The notes under the pieces: model-generated | Told to the model about the DNA's origin: nothing | What the model saw: the letters and a program-made list of their open reading frames with translations, nothing else | Database searches by the model: none | NCBI RefSeq assembly: GCF_036226465.1 | Contig: NZ_CP108476.1 | Location: 7,998,001-8,062,000 of the forward strand | Direction of reading: 5' to 3' | DNA from: Kitasatospora sp. NBC_01250 | GTDB lineage: Bacteria; Actinomycetota; Actinomycetes; Streptomycetales; Streptomycetaceae | DNA: 64,000 nucleotides | Part shown: positions 26,641 through 35,464 of the stretch, in pieces | Layout: each line of letters starts with the position of its first letter | Position numbering within the stretch: position 1 is the first letter of the stretch | Made by a program: the position numbers and the translations under genes

Positions 26641-29425
26641 GGCTGGGCTCTCCTTCCCGCTGCCCGGTGGCGGCGGCCGTGGTGCGGGGGACGATCTCCA
26701 GGGCCAGTTCGGCGACGTGCCGGCCCCGGGCGGAGCGCACGTGCAGCTCCTGTTCGCCGGGCAGCATCTCGGTCAGGACCAGCTCGGCCGGGCCGCCGGT
26801 GAGCAGGCCCTCCAGGGCGAGCAGCGAGAGCGGGCTGGCGAAGTCCAGGTACTGCGGCTTGACGGAGCCCAGCCGCGGGCCGGCGCCGCCCTGTGGATGC
26901 ACCTGGACGAAGAGCTGCAGGGGGAGCCCGAGCCGGCGGCGCCAGCGCTGCCAGGCAAGGAACCGCCCGGCCTCGCCGCCGCCCGTCCGGGCGACCGGCA
27001 GCCCCTGTGCTGCCACCGTCCAACTAAGGCGCTGGAGAACCAGGTTGCCGTACCGCACCCGGGGGCGCCGGGTCACCCCGTCGGTGGCCGGGCCGGCGGG
27101 CACCCCGCGCCACAGCTGCGGGGTGACCCGTGAGGTGGGCGAGAAGAGCAGCAGGCTGCGCGGCACCTCGGGCAGCACCATCGGCACCAGGTAGCCCAGA
27201 TAGAGCGGGATCACCTCCCGGCCCAGCCGGCGCGAGCGCAGGTGCAGCCGGTCGGCGACCGGGTCGTGCGCCACGGACAGGTCGTCGAGCCGCAGTTGGG
27301 CGGCCTCCGGGGCGGTGCTGCGCTCCCCGGGGCAGACGATCTCGTACTCCGTCAGCCGGGCGTGCAGGTTGAGGTTGGTGGTGGCCGATCCCGCGGTCAC
27401 CTCGGCGAACACCGCGCCCTCGGGCTGGGCGGCCAGCAGTGCCTCGCGCAGTCGGGCGGGCAGGCCGGCGCCGTCCGGCTGGTCGAAGCAGTGGGTGAAG
27501 CGGGTGAAGGGGAAGGCCAGGCCGCCGTACGAGTGGTTGAGCACGGCCAGCGGCCCGCGTGCGCGGCGGGCCAGCTGGACGAAGTGGCTGTGCGGCGCGA
27601 ACTCCTCGCCGAGCGGTGCGAGTTCGGCGGCGACGGCGGACAGGTCGGCGTCCTCCAACAGCAGCTCCTCGCTGCCGTCGGGCAGCTTGGCGAACAACTC
27701 GGCCATCCGCCGGGAGAGTTCGGTGCGGGCCCGGTCGAGGGCGGTGAGCTCGGGGCGGCCCAGCCAGTTCTCCTCGGGCAGGTAGCCGCCGTCCTCGCCC
27801 TGCTCCGGCTTGAGCGCGGTGAACTGCAGGTACTGGTTGAAGATGTCCTCGTGGAAGTCGTGCACCAGCTGGAGCAGGTCCGGGCAGCTGCCGCCGTGGC
27901 CGAAGCGGGCCAGGAAGAAGCCCTTCAGGGTGAGCCGGCGGGCCAGGCCCAGGTCGAAGACGGGCAGGATCCGGGCGAGTTCGCGCAGGCGGGCGGCGGG
28001 CTCGCGCCACTCGGCGCGGTCCGCGGCCACCTCGCCCGCCGCCACGTCCTCGTAGAGCAGGGTCTGGGGGAGCGCGGGCGCCTCTCCGCCCGCCAGCTCG
28101 CTCTGCAGGGCGGTGAGTTCCCGGCGCAGTTCGGTGAGCAGGGCGCGTCGGGTCGGCGGGTCCGCCGCCGGGTAGCGGTCGATCACGGCGGCCGGGCCCG
28201 CCAGGCGTGCCGCGGCGGCCTCGGCCCACGGCCGGTCCAGCGAGTGCAGCGCCGCCTGGAAGGCGCGCAGCGGGTCGGCGGCGTGCACATCGGTGCCGAG
28301 CGCGGGCAGTTGGAGCATGCCGACGTCGAGCAGCGCGGTCAGGTAGCGCTCGGCGTCCACGGTGCTGCCGCCGGTGCGGGCACTCAGCAGCGCGGCCAGC
28401 TCGCCGAAGCGGATCAGCGGGCGCTCGCCGAAGAACTCCAGCAGGTGCTCCAGTACTCCGCTCAGCCGCAGGAAGAAGAGCCGGTCGTGGGCGGCGTCGA
28501 AGCTCACCGCCGCGGCGGTGTCCCCGGCGGTGACCGAGCGGCGCACGTAGCGGACCCGGTCCTCGGTCAGCTCCCAGCCGGAGGCGGGCGTCAGGGGCAG
28601 GTCGCGACGGCGCCCGGGGTCGGCGGCGATCAGCTCGGCCAGCCGGGCGAGGACGACCACGTTCAGTCGGGGGTGGCTGGTCCGCCCGGGGCCGAGTTGC
28701 AGCTCCGCCTGCTCGGGAGTGGTGCCGGTCTGTTCCGCAGCGGTGCCCGTCGCGGCGGGGCTGAAGGTGCCCGCGGCGACCGCGGTGAAGGTGCTGAACG
28801 GGCTGGTCTTGCAGGCGGTCCGGTACAGGTAGGAGAGCAGCGACCGTTCCAGCTTGCGGGCGCGCTTGTCCAAGGGGGCGGCGGGATCGGCGCGTTGCCG
28901 GCGGTCCAGGCCGTCCACCAGGGAGGGGGAGGCGAGCAGCAGGCCCAGGCGCAGCTCCTCGCTCCCGGCGATCCGGCGCAACTCGTCACGAGTGGAGAGG
29001 AGTTCGGCGGCGAGCAGCGGTTCGCCGCGCTCGGCGAGCCGCGCCAGGTGGTGGCGGGCGCGCAGCCACTGGGCCAGCAGCTCGCCGGTGCTGCCGCCGA
29101 GTTCGGCCGCCAGCGCGCCGAGTTCGGCCGGCCGGTCGGGCAGCCGGTTGTTGAACACCTGCCGCCGCACCGCCAGCAGTTCGCGTCGCCGGCCGGCGTC
29201 CCCGGCCGTCCGCACCAGCGCGGAGAGCGGTTCGCTGAGCCGGGCACCCAGGTCGGCCAGTCGCTCCTCCTCGGCCAGCAACCGCTCGGCCCAGTCGAGG
29301 GATTCGGGTGCGCGCAGGGCGTGCACCGTCTCGACGGGAAGTCCGCCGACCCGCAGCATGAAGTGGTGTCCCAGGCTCTCGGGAGCCGGGTCCGGCGTTT
29401 CGGTGGTCAACTCGTCCCCCCGCAC
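26633..29425 (-). CDS. Lantibiotic dehydratase N-terminal-type glutamylation protein
   Basis: This 930-residue protein starts at GTG 29425, one base after the dehydrogenase stop. It matches the N-terminal part of LanB enzymes (TbtB-like), which transfer glutamate from glutamyl-tRNA to Ser/Thr of the precursor. Visible family segments include LLSYLYRTACKTSPFSTFT (about 185-205), SHPRLNVVVLARL, NHSYGGLAFPFTRF, and ATTNLNLHARLTEYEI near 690. The C-terminal EMLPGEQELHVRSARGRHVAELALEI ends the domain. The length fits stand-alone glutamylation proteins. It works with the elimination protein encoded next, and a matching tRNA-Glu is needed as donor. Confidence 0.92.
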   Translation of the reverse strand: MRGDELTTETPDPAPESLGHHFMLRVGGLPVETVHALRAPESLDWAERLLAEEERLADLGARLSEPLSALVRTAGDAGRRRELLAVRRQVFNNRLPDRPAELGALAAELGGSTGELLAQWLRARHHLARLAERGEPLLAAELLSTRDELRRIAGSEELRLGLLLASPSLVDGLDRRQRADPAAPLDKRARKLERSLLSYLYRTACKTSPFSTFTAVAAGTFSPAATGTAAEQTGTTPEQAELQLGPGRTSHPRLNVVVLARLAELIAADPGRRRDLPLTPASGWELTEDRVRYVRRSVTAGDTAAAVSFDAAHDRLFFLRLSGVLEHLLEFFGERPLIRFGELAALLSARTGGSTVDAERYLTALLDVGMLQLPALGTDVHAADPLRAFQAALHSLDRPWAEAAAARLAGPAAVIDRYPAADPPTRRALLTELRRELTALQSELAGGEAPALPQTLLYEDVAAGEVAADRAEWREPAARLRELARILPVFDLGLARRLTLKGFFLARFGHGGSCPDLLQLVHDFHEDIFNQYLQFTALKPEQGEDGGYLPEENWLGRPELTALDRARTELSRRMAELFAKLPDGSEELLLEDADLSAVAAELAPLGEEFAPHSHFVQLARRARGPLAVLNHSYGGLAFPFTRFTHCFDQPDGAGLPARLREALLAAQPEGAVFAEVTAGSATTNLNLHARLTEYEIVCPGERSTAPEAAQLRLDDLSVAHDPVADRLHLRSRRLGREVIPLYLGYLVPMVLPEVPRSLLLFSPTSRVTPQLWRGVPAGPATDGVTRRPRVRYGNLVLQRLSWTVAAQGLPVARTGGGEAGRFLAWQRWRRRLGLPLQLFVQVHPQGGAGPRLGSVKPQYLDFASPLSLLALEGLLTGGPAELVLTEMLPGEQELHVRSARGRHVAELALEIVPRTTAAATGQREGEPSHG

Positions 29426-29426
29426 A

Positions 29427-31073
29427 TCAGGCGATCCGGTGGTCGAAGTCGGCGGGGCTGCGGTGCTCCTGGCCGACCATCATGATCAGCATCGGCACCT
29501 CGCCGCGCTCCGTCAGCCCCAACTCCTCGGCGTAGGAGACGCAGTCGAAGCCCAGCGCCACGCCGCAGGCCAGCCGGGCCGCGGCGGTGGCGGTGTAGAG
29601 CGCCTGGGAGCAGGCGCCGACGGCCGCGTTGACCAGCCGCAGACCCCGGTCGCCCACCGCGTCCAGCACGGCGCCGGCCGGTGCCGCCACCGCGATCACC
29701 GCAGCGGCCTGCTCCAGGTTGTAGTTGGCCAGGAAGTAGGTGCGCTGCAGGAACGCGCCCGGTGCCCCGCTCCCGACCTGTCGCAGCGCGGCACGGTCGC
29801 CGCCCGGGAGGTAGGCGTAGGCGCCCGGCGCGATGCCGGTGACGTGATTGACGAAGACGTAGAGCCGGGTCAGCGGCGGTCCGTCGGGGCCCTGGGGCGT
29901 GCCGGCCTCCGCATCGGTGTCCAGGCGGGCGGCGGTCGCGGCGGCGGCCAGTGCGGTGGCCAGCTGGGCCGCGCTCATCGGCGGCTCGGCGGTGAACCGG
30001 CCGAAGCTGCTGCGCCGGGCCCGCAGGGCGGTGCGCACCCCGGCGGTGAGCGGCTGCGGGGCGGGCAGCCGGAGGTCGGCGCTACCCGCTGCCGCGTCCG
30101 GTGGGAATGGTGGGACACGGCCCAGTCCCTGCGCGAGCACGCCGGGAGCCGGTCGGTCGCTCGCACCCGCCAGGGTGGCGGCGTGCACGCGCCGCACGGT
30201 CTCGAAGTCCAGGACCGTGCGCGAGCGTTCCTGGTCCACGGCGTGCACCCGCACCTCGGCGGGGACGGCCCCGGCACGGGCCGCGGCGGCCGGCCGGCCG
30301 TGCTGCCAGCGCAGCGGGACGACGGCGAAGACGCCCTCCTCCTCGGGCGCCATGCCGAGCAGCCGGGTCAGCCTCGGCTCGTCGAACCAGAGTGCGGCAC
30401 CGATGTGCAGGCCGTGCGCGCGGGCCCAGATCCGCCAGGTCTCCAGCAGCGCACCGATGTCCATGGCGACCACGTGGTACGAGAAGCTGTTGTACTTGAA
30501 GGCGTTCTGCCAGAACTTGACCCCGAGCACGAGGAACTGGTCGGTCTCCCAGCCGTCCCCCTCCTGGCTCGGCGCCCGGCCCAGCGCCGCGCGCACCTCG
30601 CCCGAGACGTCGCCGGTCAGCAGGCGCTCCATCGCATGGTGGCCGGTGGCGTAGTGGTAGACGCCGGGCGTGAACGGGCCGCTGGGCCCGCAGACCCAGT
30701 GGATGCCGATCGGGTACAGCCCGCCGCCGGAGGCGGTGCCGCGGGAGAAGTTGGCGTGGGTGGCGAACGGCAGCGAGCCCAGGTCCGAGTTGGCCTGCAC
30801 GGCCAGCCGCCGCCCGGTCAGGCCGTAGGAGTCGCGGAGCATCCCGCCGAGCAGCGGCAGGGTGAACCCGCCCTGCCCGCGCGGCCCGAACAGGCCGCGC
30901 TGGACGCTGGCGCCCGGTGCCGCCGGCCCGTCCGGCAGCGGCAGGCGCTCGGCGCCGGGGTAGTACTTGCCCTTGCGCGGCCGGTCGGCCCAGTCGGGCA
31001 CGAAGTCGGCCGGCTCCATCGGCACCCGGCCGCGCCGCATCACCGCGGCGGCGTACTCGTGGGCGTAGCCCAT
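29427..31073 (-). CDS. SagB-type FMN-dependent azoline dehydrogenase (tandem nitroreductase fold)
   Basis: This 548-residue protein starts at ATG 31073. It contains two nitroreductase-like halves, as in thiopeptide dehydrogenases (TbtE type). The first (about 85-270) has SRGTASGGGLYPIGIHW and KFWQNAFKYNSFSYHVVAMDIG, the SagB signature including the Lys/Tyr pair; the second (about 340-548) has RRSSFGRFTAEPPMS, RTYFLANYNLEQAAAVIAV, LRLVNAAVGACSQALYTATAA and the C-terminal VPMLIMMVGQE. It would oxidise azolines to thiazoles and oxazoles with FMN. It lies between the second YcaO gene and the LanB-type genes. Confidence 0.92.
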   Translation of the reverse strand: MGYAHEYAAAVMRRGRVPMEPADFVPDWADRPRKGKYYPGAERLPLPDGPAAPGASVQRGLFGPRGQGGFTLPLLGGMLRDSYGLTGRRLAVQANSDLGSLPFATHANFSRGTASGGGLYPIGIHWVCGPSGPFTPGVYHYATGHHAMERLLTGDVSGEVRAALGRAPSQEGDGWETDQFLVLGVKFWQNAFKYNSFSYHVVAMDIGALLETWRIWARAHGLHIGAALWFDEPRLTRLLGMAPEEEGVFAVVPLRWQHGRPAAAARAGAVPAEVRVHAVDQERSRTVLDFETVRRVHAATLAGASDRPAPGVLAQGLGRVPPFPPDAAAGSADLRLPAPQPLTAGVRTALRARRSSFGRFTAEPPMSAAQLATALAAAATAARLDTDAEAGTPQGPDGPPLTRLYVFVNHVTGIAPGAYAYLPGGDRAALRQVGSGAPGAFLQRTYFLANYNLEQAAAVIAVAAPAGAVLDAVGDRGLRLVNAAVGACSQALYTATAAARLACGVALGFDCVSYAEELGLTERGEVPMLIMMVGQEHRSPADFDHRIA

Positions 31074-31091
31074 GCTGACTCCTCTCTCAGG

Positions 31092-31121
31092 TCTCGCTGC
31101 TTCGTCTCTCGCTGCTTCGTC
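31092..31121. repeat. 15-bp tandem duplication
   Basis: TCTCGCTGCTTCGTC occurs twice without spacing, in the 91-base gap between the second YcaO gene and the dehydrogenase gene. Confidence 0.85.
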
Positions 31122-31164
31122 GGCGCCCGGGGCCCGGGGTCCGTGCTGCTGGCCGGCTGTCGGC

Positions 31165-33204
31165 TCAAGGGAAGGGGTGGGGTGCCCAGTTGAGGTCGGC
31201 GTCCGACAGTTCGCGGTCGCGCAGGCCGGCCCTGAGCGGCGCGGTGCGCAGCCGGGGCATGGTCAGGGCCCGTTGCCGGCGCCAGCCGAAGTCGATCGGC
31301 AGCAGGCCGGGGACCAGCACGCTCGCGGTGCACAGGCCCAACGCGCGCTGCTCGGGCATGGTCTGGTCGACCACGATGACGTCGAAGCCCGCTCCGGTCA
31401 CCGCCGCCACGCACTGCTCCAGGTCCTCCCGCAGGTCGTCGCCCGGCCGGATCGCGCCCGGACCGCGGGCCAGCGAAGCGGGGTCGGCCAGCGGCGACGA
31501 AGCCCGTGGTGACGAAGCCGGTGGTGACGTAGTCGGTGGCGACGAAGCCCGTGGTGACGTAGTCGGTGGTGACGAAGCCCGTGGTGACGCTCCGTCAGAT
31601 CTGAGCAGGAAGTCGGCGTGCCGGGCCATCTCGGGCAGCCCGTAGAGCAGCGGATGGTCGTGCAGCACCCGGACCTGGTCGAAGTCGGCGGCCATCGCCC
31701 GCAGTCGGTGCTCCTCGCGCACCGTGCGGCGGCGCAGGTTGACCGCGTCGGTGGCGATCTCGCACAGACCGGCCCAGAGCGCCGCCTCCGGATCGAGGCT
31801 CGCGCCCGCCCCGAAGGCGAGCCGGCCGAGCCCGCCGTCGATCCGTTCGGCGACCGCGGTCACCACCGGGATCGGGAAGCCCATCCGGGTGTCGAAGAAG
31901 CGCGCCCGGTAGCCGTACATCGCCAACCGGTCCACCATCGCCCGGGTTTCGGCCCGGGTGCTCCGCTGCGGATCGAGTTCGGGCAGTGCGATCCCGCCGT
32001 ACCAGCTGAGCAGGAAGGCGTCGCGCTCCACCACCTCCATCAGCCCGAAGTAGACCGCCTCCTCCAGGCAACCGCCGGAGGCGCAGCCGTTGGAGCTCTC
32101 CTGGACGAAGCGGTTCCGCAGCCCGCCCGGCGCGTGGTAGTAGGTCAGCACCTCGGGAACCAGCACCGCCCGGTCCTCGCGCAGCGACCAGCCCCAGACC
32201 CAGGGGATCGCCCGGCTCGGCGAGAACGGCAGGACGTCCGGCTTGAGTTGGTGGAACTCGGGGCTGTAGAGGCCGCACTCCCTGGGATCGAGCGCCTGTT
32301 CGCCCAGCTCGTCGAGGGCCGCCAGCACGGTGCCGCGCCGGCCGCGCGGGCGCATCCCGGCGAACCGCTCCAGGCCTTCCAACAGGCCGACCTGGGTGCT
32401 GGTGCGGTAGGCGGCGGTGTGGCCGCCCCAGAACGACTCGCGCAGGTAGCTGCCGGAGCGCATGGTGAAGCAGCCGACGGTCGAGGAGGTGGTGGCCGAC
32501 ACCAGGTCGGGAATCACCGAGGGGCCGAGCATCCCGGCCACCGGGTTCACCAGGGCGGGCAGCGACAGCCGGTACTCCTCGATCCCGCGCAGCCGGAAGT
32601 CGTCCGGTGCCGACTTCGGCCGGCTGGTCAGCGTGATGCGGGCCTGCTCGGCGCGGTCCTCGGTGCGCGGGTCACAGTGCGGGCACTCGGCGTCGGGGAG
32701 CAGCGGGAAGCCGCTGACCCGCAGCGTCTCCAGGTCCAGCAGGTGCACCGGAGCGGCCTGGGGCCGCTCGCGGCGGGCCGCCAGCAGTGCGGCCAGCGCG
32801 TCGGCGAGGAACGGCACCGCCCACGGCGGGTCGCCCACCGCCACGGTGTCGCCGCCGCGTTCGAGCGCCTCGCGCAGTGGCCCGGAGCGCACGGCCTGCC
32901 AGCGCCGGGCCAGGCAGCGCGGACAGGGCGAACCGGCGGGGGAGGGGCCGGGCCCGACGATCGCGTGGTGGCCGTACAGGTGCACGGGATCGGCCGGTCC
33001 GGCGTCCGAGGCGGCCTCGGCGATGCCCAACTCGTCCTGCACGCCCAGCAGTCGCGGGGGTCTCTGCGGTGCGCCGAGGGCTTGCGTCAGCAGCTCGGCC
33101 AGCGCCTCGCGGGTGCGCGCCCAGCAGCCGTCCGCCCGCTCGCACCGTGCATCCGCAGCCTCGCCGCGCGGTCGCTCGACGACCCCGGCGGCCTCAGTGC
33201 GCAC
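31165..33204 (-). CDS. YcaO cyclodehydratase 2 (azoline-forming) with repeat-expanded linker
   Basis: This protein of about 679 residues starts at GTG 33204, overlapping the F-protein stop by 11 bases. YcaO motifs are FLEG-type LLEGLERFAG, SSNGCASGGCLEEA and MEVVERDAFLLSWYGG. CxxC pairs (CPRC and CPHC) suggest a zinc site. The C-terminus is again PHPFP. Between the helix ending ARHADFLLRSDG and the segment LREDLEQC lies a linker of about 35 residues of (ASSPP/TTSPR) units encoded by a 15/30-bp minisatellite. The first YcaO has an ordinary linker at this place. Being next to the F protein, this copy is the likely main partner. Confidence 0.92.
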   Translation of the reverse strand: MRTEAAGVVERPRGEAADARCERADGCWARTREALAELLTQALGAPQRPPRLLGVQDELGIAEAASDAGPADPVHLYGHHAIVGPGPSPAGSPCPRCLARRWQAVRSGPLREALERGGDTVAVGDPPWAVPFLADALAALLAARRERPQAAPVHLLDLETLRVSGFPLLPDAECPHCDPRTEDRAEQARITLTSRPKSAPDDFRLRGIEEYRLSLPALVNPVAGMLGPSVIPDLVSATTSSTVGCFTMRSGSYLRESFWGGHTAAYRTSTQVGLLEGLERFAGMRPRGRRGTVLAALDELGEQALDPRECGLYSPEFHQLKPDVLPFSPSRAIPWVWGWSLREDRAVLVPEVLTYYHAPGGLRNRFVQESSNGCASGGCLEEAVYFGLMEVVERDAFLLSWYGGIALPELDPQRSTRAETRAMVDRLAMYGYRARFFDTRMGFPIPVVTAVAERIDGGLGRLAFGAGASLDPEAALWAGLCEIATDAVNLRRRTVREEHRLRAMAADFDQVRVLHDHPLLYGLPEMARHADFLLRSDGASPRASSPPTTSPRASSPPTTSPPASSPRASSPLADPASLARGPGAIRPGDDLREDLEQCVAAVTGAGFDVIVVDQTMPEQRALGLCTASVLVPGLLPIDFGWRRQRALTMPRLRTAPLRAGLRDRELSDADLNWAPHPFP
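31496..31592 (-). repeat. 15/30-bp minisatellite inside YcaO 2
   Basis: Units of 15 bases (GACGAAGCCCGTGGT and GACGTAGTCGGTGGT types) alternate to give three successive 30-bp periods (31511, 31541 and 31571), preceded by a single 15-bp unit at 31496. All are in frame and encode Pro/Ser/Thr repeats. Confidence 0.88.
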
Positions 33205-35452
33205 CCGAAGTCCCGTCGGTCCCGTGGGTGAGAAGCACCTTGACCACCTCGATCCGGCCGGCCCGCAGATCGGGTGCGCCCGCCGGTGCGACCAGCACGT
33301 CGCGTCCGGCCTCCCGCAGCCGCTCCAGGACCTGCGCCCAGTCGAGCCGGTCGGCCGGCGCCCCCGGGCCGGCACCGGTCGCGTCGGCACCGGCGACCAG
33401 CACGGCCGGATCGAGGTCCCGCACCAGCGGGTCTCCGGCGTCGCCGGAGCCGGGCGCACCCAGGTCGCGTCCGAGCTGGACCAGGCCGAGCAGGTCCCGG
33501 GCCGCCGCCAGCACCGCCTCCCGCAGGCTCAGGGCGCCGCCCAGCGCCCAGCGCCCGCGCTCCGCCCCCGGTTCGGTGGCCCGGGCCAGCACCACCGGCA
33601 GCGGTTCACCCGGGTCGCCGCCCAGACGCAGCAGCTCCAGCTCCAGGCCGAGGTTCGTGGCCGAGCGGGCCAGGAAGGTGAGCTCGACATCGGCTTCCAG
33701 CAGGTCCAGTGGGAGGGTCCGGACCGTGGCAGCGCCGCGCAGCGCCCGCCGCAGCGCGTCGTACGCCAGCGCCGAGCGCAGCGCCCGGGTGATCGCCCCG
33801 GCGAGCGTGCCGCCCGCGCCGGTGCCCGCGCTGGTGGCCTCGAAGACGTGGCCGGCGTTGTCGGCCGCCAGCGGACGCAGGGCGGCGGCCGGCACCAGCA
33901 GCCGCTCGCCGGTGAGCAGCGAGCGGGCCGGACGCCAGGGCCGCTCGCCGGTGCGCAGCACGCCGCTGGCGGTCGCCAGCCCGGCCGGCTCGATGCGCGC
34001 GCAGTCTTCCGTCGCCGCCCGGCCGTGCGGGTCCGCCGCCGGGATCACCCGGTCCGCGTAGACCTCGGCCGCGCGGTAGAGGGCGCGCAGCCGGGCGCCC
34101 GCCACGTGGTGCACGTCGAAGGCGGAGATCTTCCGGCGCGCTCCGGGGGCCAGGTTCAGGCGCACCGTGCCGACCTTGAGCGGCGTCTGCTGCCAGCTGT
34201 CGTCGGCGAACTCGGTGCAGAGCCCGGCGTGCGCTCGCACCAGCACGGCCCGCGCGTCGAGTTCGGCCAGCGCCTGCTGGGCCGCGGCCTCCTCGGCCGC
34301 ACCGTCGGCCGGCTCGGTGCGCGGCCGGTCCGCCGCGTCCAGCTCGCCGGTGCTCGGCCACTGGCCCTCGGGCCGGCCCGCCGCCTGCTCGTCGAGCGTG
34401 GCGCAGCGCGGGCAGCGCGGATGCGGCAGCAGTGGTTCGGCGGCCACGTCCAGCGAGTCCAGGTGCTGCACGACGAGCTGCCCGTCGGTCTCGGCCGGCA
34501 GCGCCTCGGTGGTGAGCCGGAACACCTCGTAGCCGAGCAGGTTGCCGAGCATCGCGGCCAGCGGCCCGCTCGGCTGCCGGTCCCCGGCCGAGAGCGGCGC
34601 GAGCGGCGCCACGCGGCTCCACAACTCGGCGCTGTCGGCGGGGTCGGCGCCCGCGCCCAGGCGCAGAGCGGCGCACACCCAGCAACCGGGGCGGCCCTCG
34701 GCCATCACCGGCCCGAGCACCGCGCGGTCGCCGATCGTCCAGGCCGGCAGCAGCCGCCGCCCCGGGGGGATGCCCGCCTCCAGCAGCCGCGCGGTCTGCC
34801 GGGCTCCGGCGGTGACCACGACGAGGTCGTAGCCGTCGAGCGCATCCCAGTCCACCGGGCCTTTGTCGTCGGCTATCTGATGGAGCGTCAGTTCACAGCC
34901 CGCCTCGGCGAGAGCGGCCGTCTCGGCGGCCAGCGCACCGGTCTCGTCCGCCAGGACGCCGGGCAGCAGGCCAAGGGTCGCGCAGCCGTTGCGGATCAGG
35001 CTCAGCGCACACCAGCGCGCGAGCTCGTTGTCGCCCAGGACGGCGACCCTGGTACGCCGGTAGCGGGCGAACCGCTCGGCGGCGCCGCCCACGTAGTGGT
35101 CGATGTACTCCAGCTGGGCGCCGAAGCGGGCGGCGACCTCGGGGGAGACGGCCTCCGCGTCCGCCTCCGGGGCCGGGCCGGCGTCGCGGGCGAAGCCGCG
35201 GCCGTACAGTGCGGCCACCAGCTGGGTGATCATGGCGCGCTGCTGGTCGCCGAGCCCGCTGCAGAGGTCGGCCACGCTGTGCCCGCCGTCCAGGTGCGGG
35301 ACGAGCAGCGAGGCGAAGCGGTAGGCGTTCTTCGTGGTGAGGCTGAAGCCGCCGTGTGCGTTGTGGAAGAGCACACCGGTGGGCGTGCGGGTGTACAGCA
35401 CGTCGCGCCGGATCCGCGGGCGCGTGTCGGCGATCTCCTCGTACCGGGCCAT
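33194..35452 (-). CDS. TOMM leader-binding F protein (ocin-ThiF-like)
   Basis: This 752-residue protein is best started at ATG 35452, nine bases after GAAGG; a GTG at 35461 is the alternative. The N-terminus (PRIRRDVLYTRTPTGVLFHN, NAYRFASLLVPHLDGGHSV, about 8-90) is a winged-helix leader-recognition domain. It is followed by an E1/ThiF-like region (YRRTRVAVLGDNELARWCALSLIRNG, about 135-160) without an adenylation-competent arginine finger that I can assign. CWVC and CPRC pairs form a likely zinc site. The C-terminal 350 residues are of the kind seen in F-protein-dependent thiopeptide clusters (TbtF type). Its job is to bind the leader and present the core to the YcaO enzymes. Confidence 0.88.
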   Translation of the reverse strand: MARYEEIADTRPRIRRDVLYTRTPTGVLFHNAHGGFSLTTKNAYRFASLLVPHLDGGHSVADLCSGLGDQQRAMITQLVAALYGRGFARDAGPAPEADAEAVSPEVAARFGAQLEYIDHYVGGAAERFARYRRTRVAVLGDNELARWCALSLIRNGCATLGLLPGVLADETGALAAETAALAEAGCELTLHQIADDKGPVDWDALDGYDLVVVTAGARQTARLLEAGIPPGRRLLPAWTIGDRAVLGPVMAEGRPGCWVCAALRLGAGADPADSAELWSRVAPLAPLSAGDRQPSGPLAAMLGNLLGYEVFRLTTEALPAETDGQLVVQHLDSLDVAAEPLLPHPRCPRCATLDEQAAGRPEGQWPSTGELDAADRPRTEPADGAAEEAAAQQALAELDARAVLVRAHAGLCTEFADDSWQQTPLKVGTVRLNLAPGARRKISAFDVHHVAGARLRALYRAAEVYADRVIPAADPHGRAATEDCARIEPAGLATASGVLRTGERPWRPARSLLTGERLLVPAAALRPLAADNAGHVFEATSAGTGAGGTLAGAITRALRSALAYDALRRALRGAATVRTLPLDLLEADVELTFLARSATNLGLELELLRLGGDPGEPLPVVLARATEPGAERGRWALGGALSLREAVLAAARDLLGLVQLGRDLGAPGSGDAGDPLVRDLDPAVLVAGADATGAGPGAPADRLDWAQVLERLREAGRDVLVAPAGAPDLRAGRIEVVKVLLTHGTDGTSGAH

Positions 35453-35464
35453 GTCCCTCACCCT

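Noticed and set aside
31496..31592. CRISPR-like repeat array
   Set aside because: Units are contiguous, without spacers, in frame inside a YcaO gene; it is a minisatellite.
31165..33459. Longer YcaO 2 starting at 33459
   Set aside because: The extra 85 residues overlap the coding end of the F protein and have shadow-like composition; GTG 33204 fits translational coupling.
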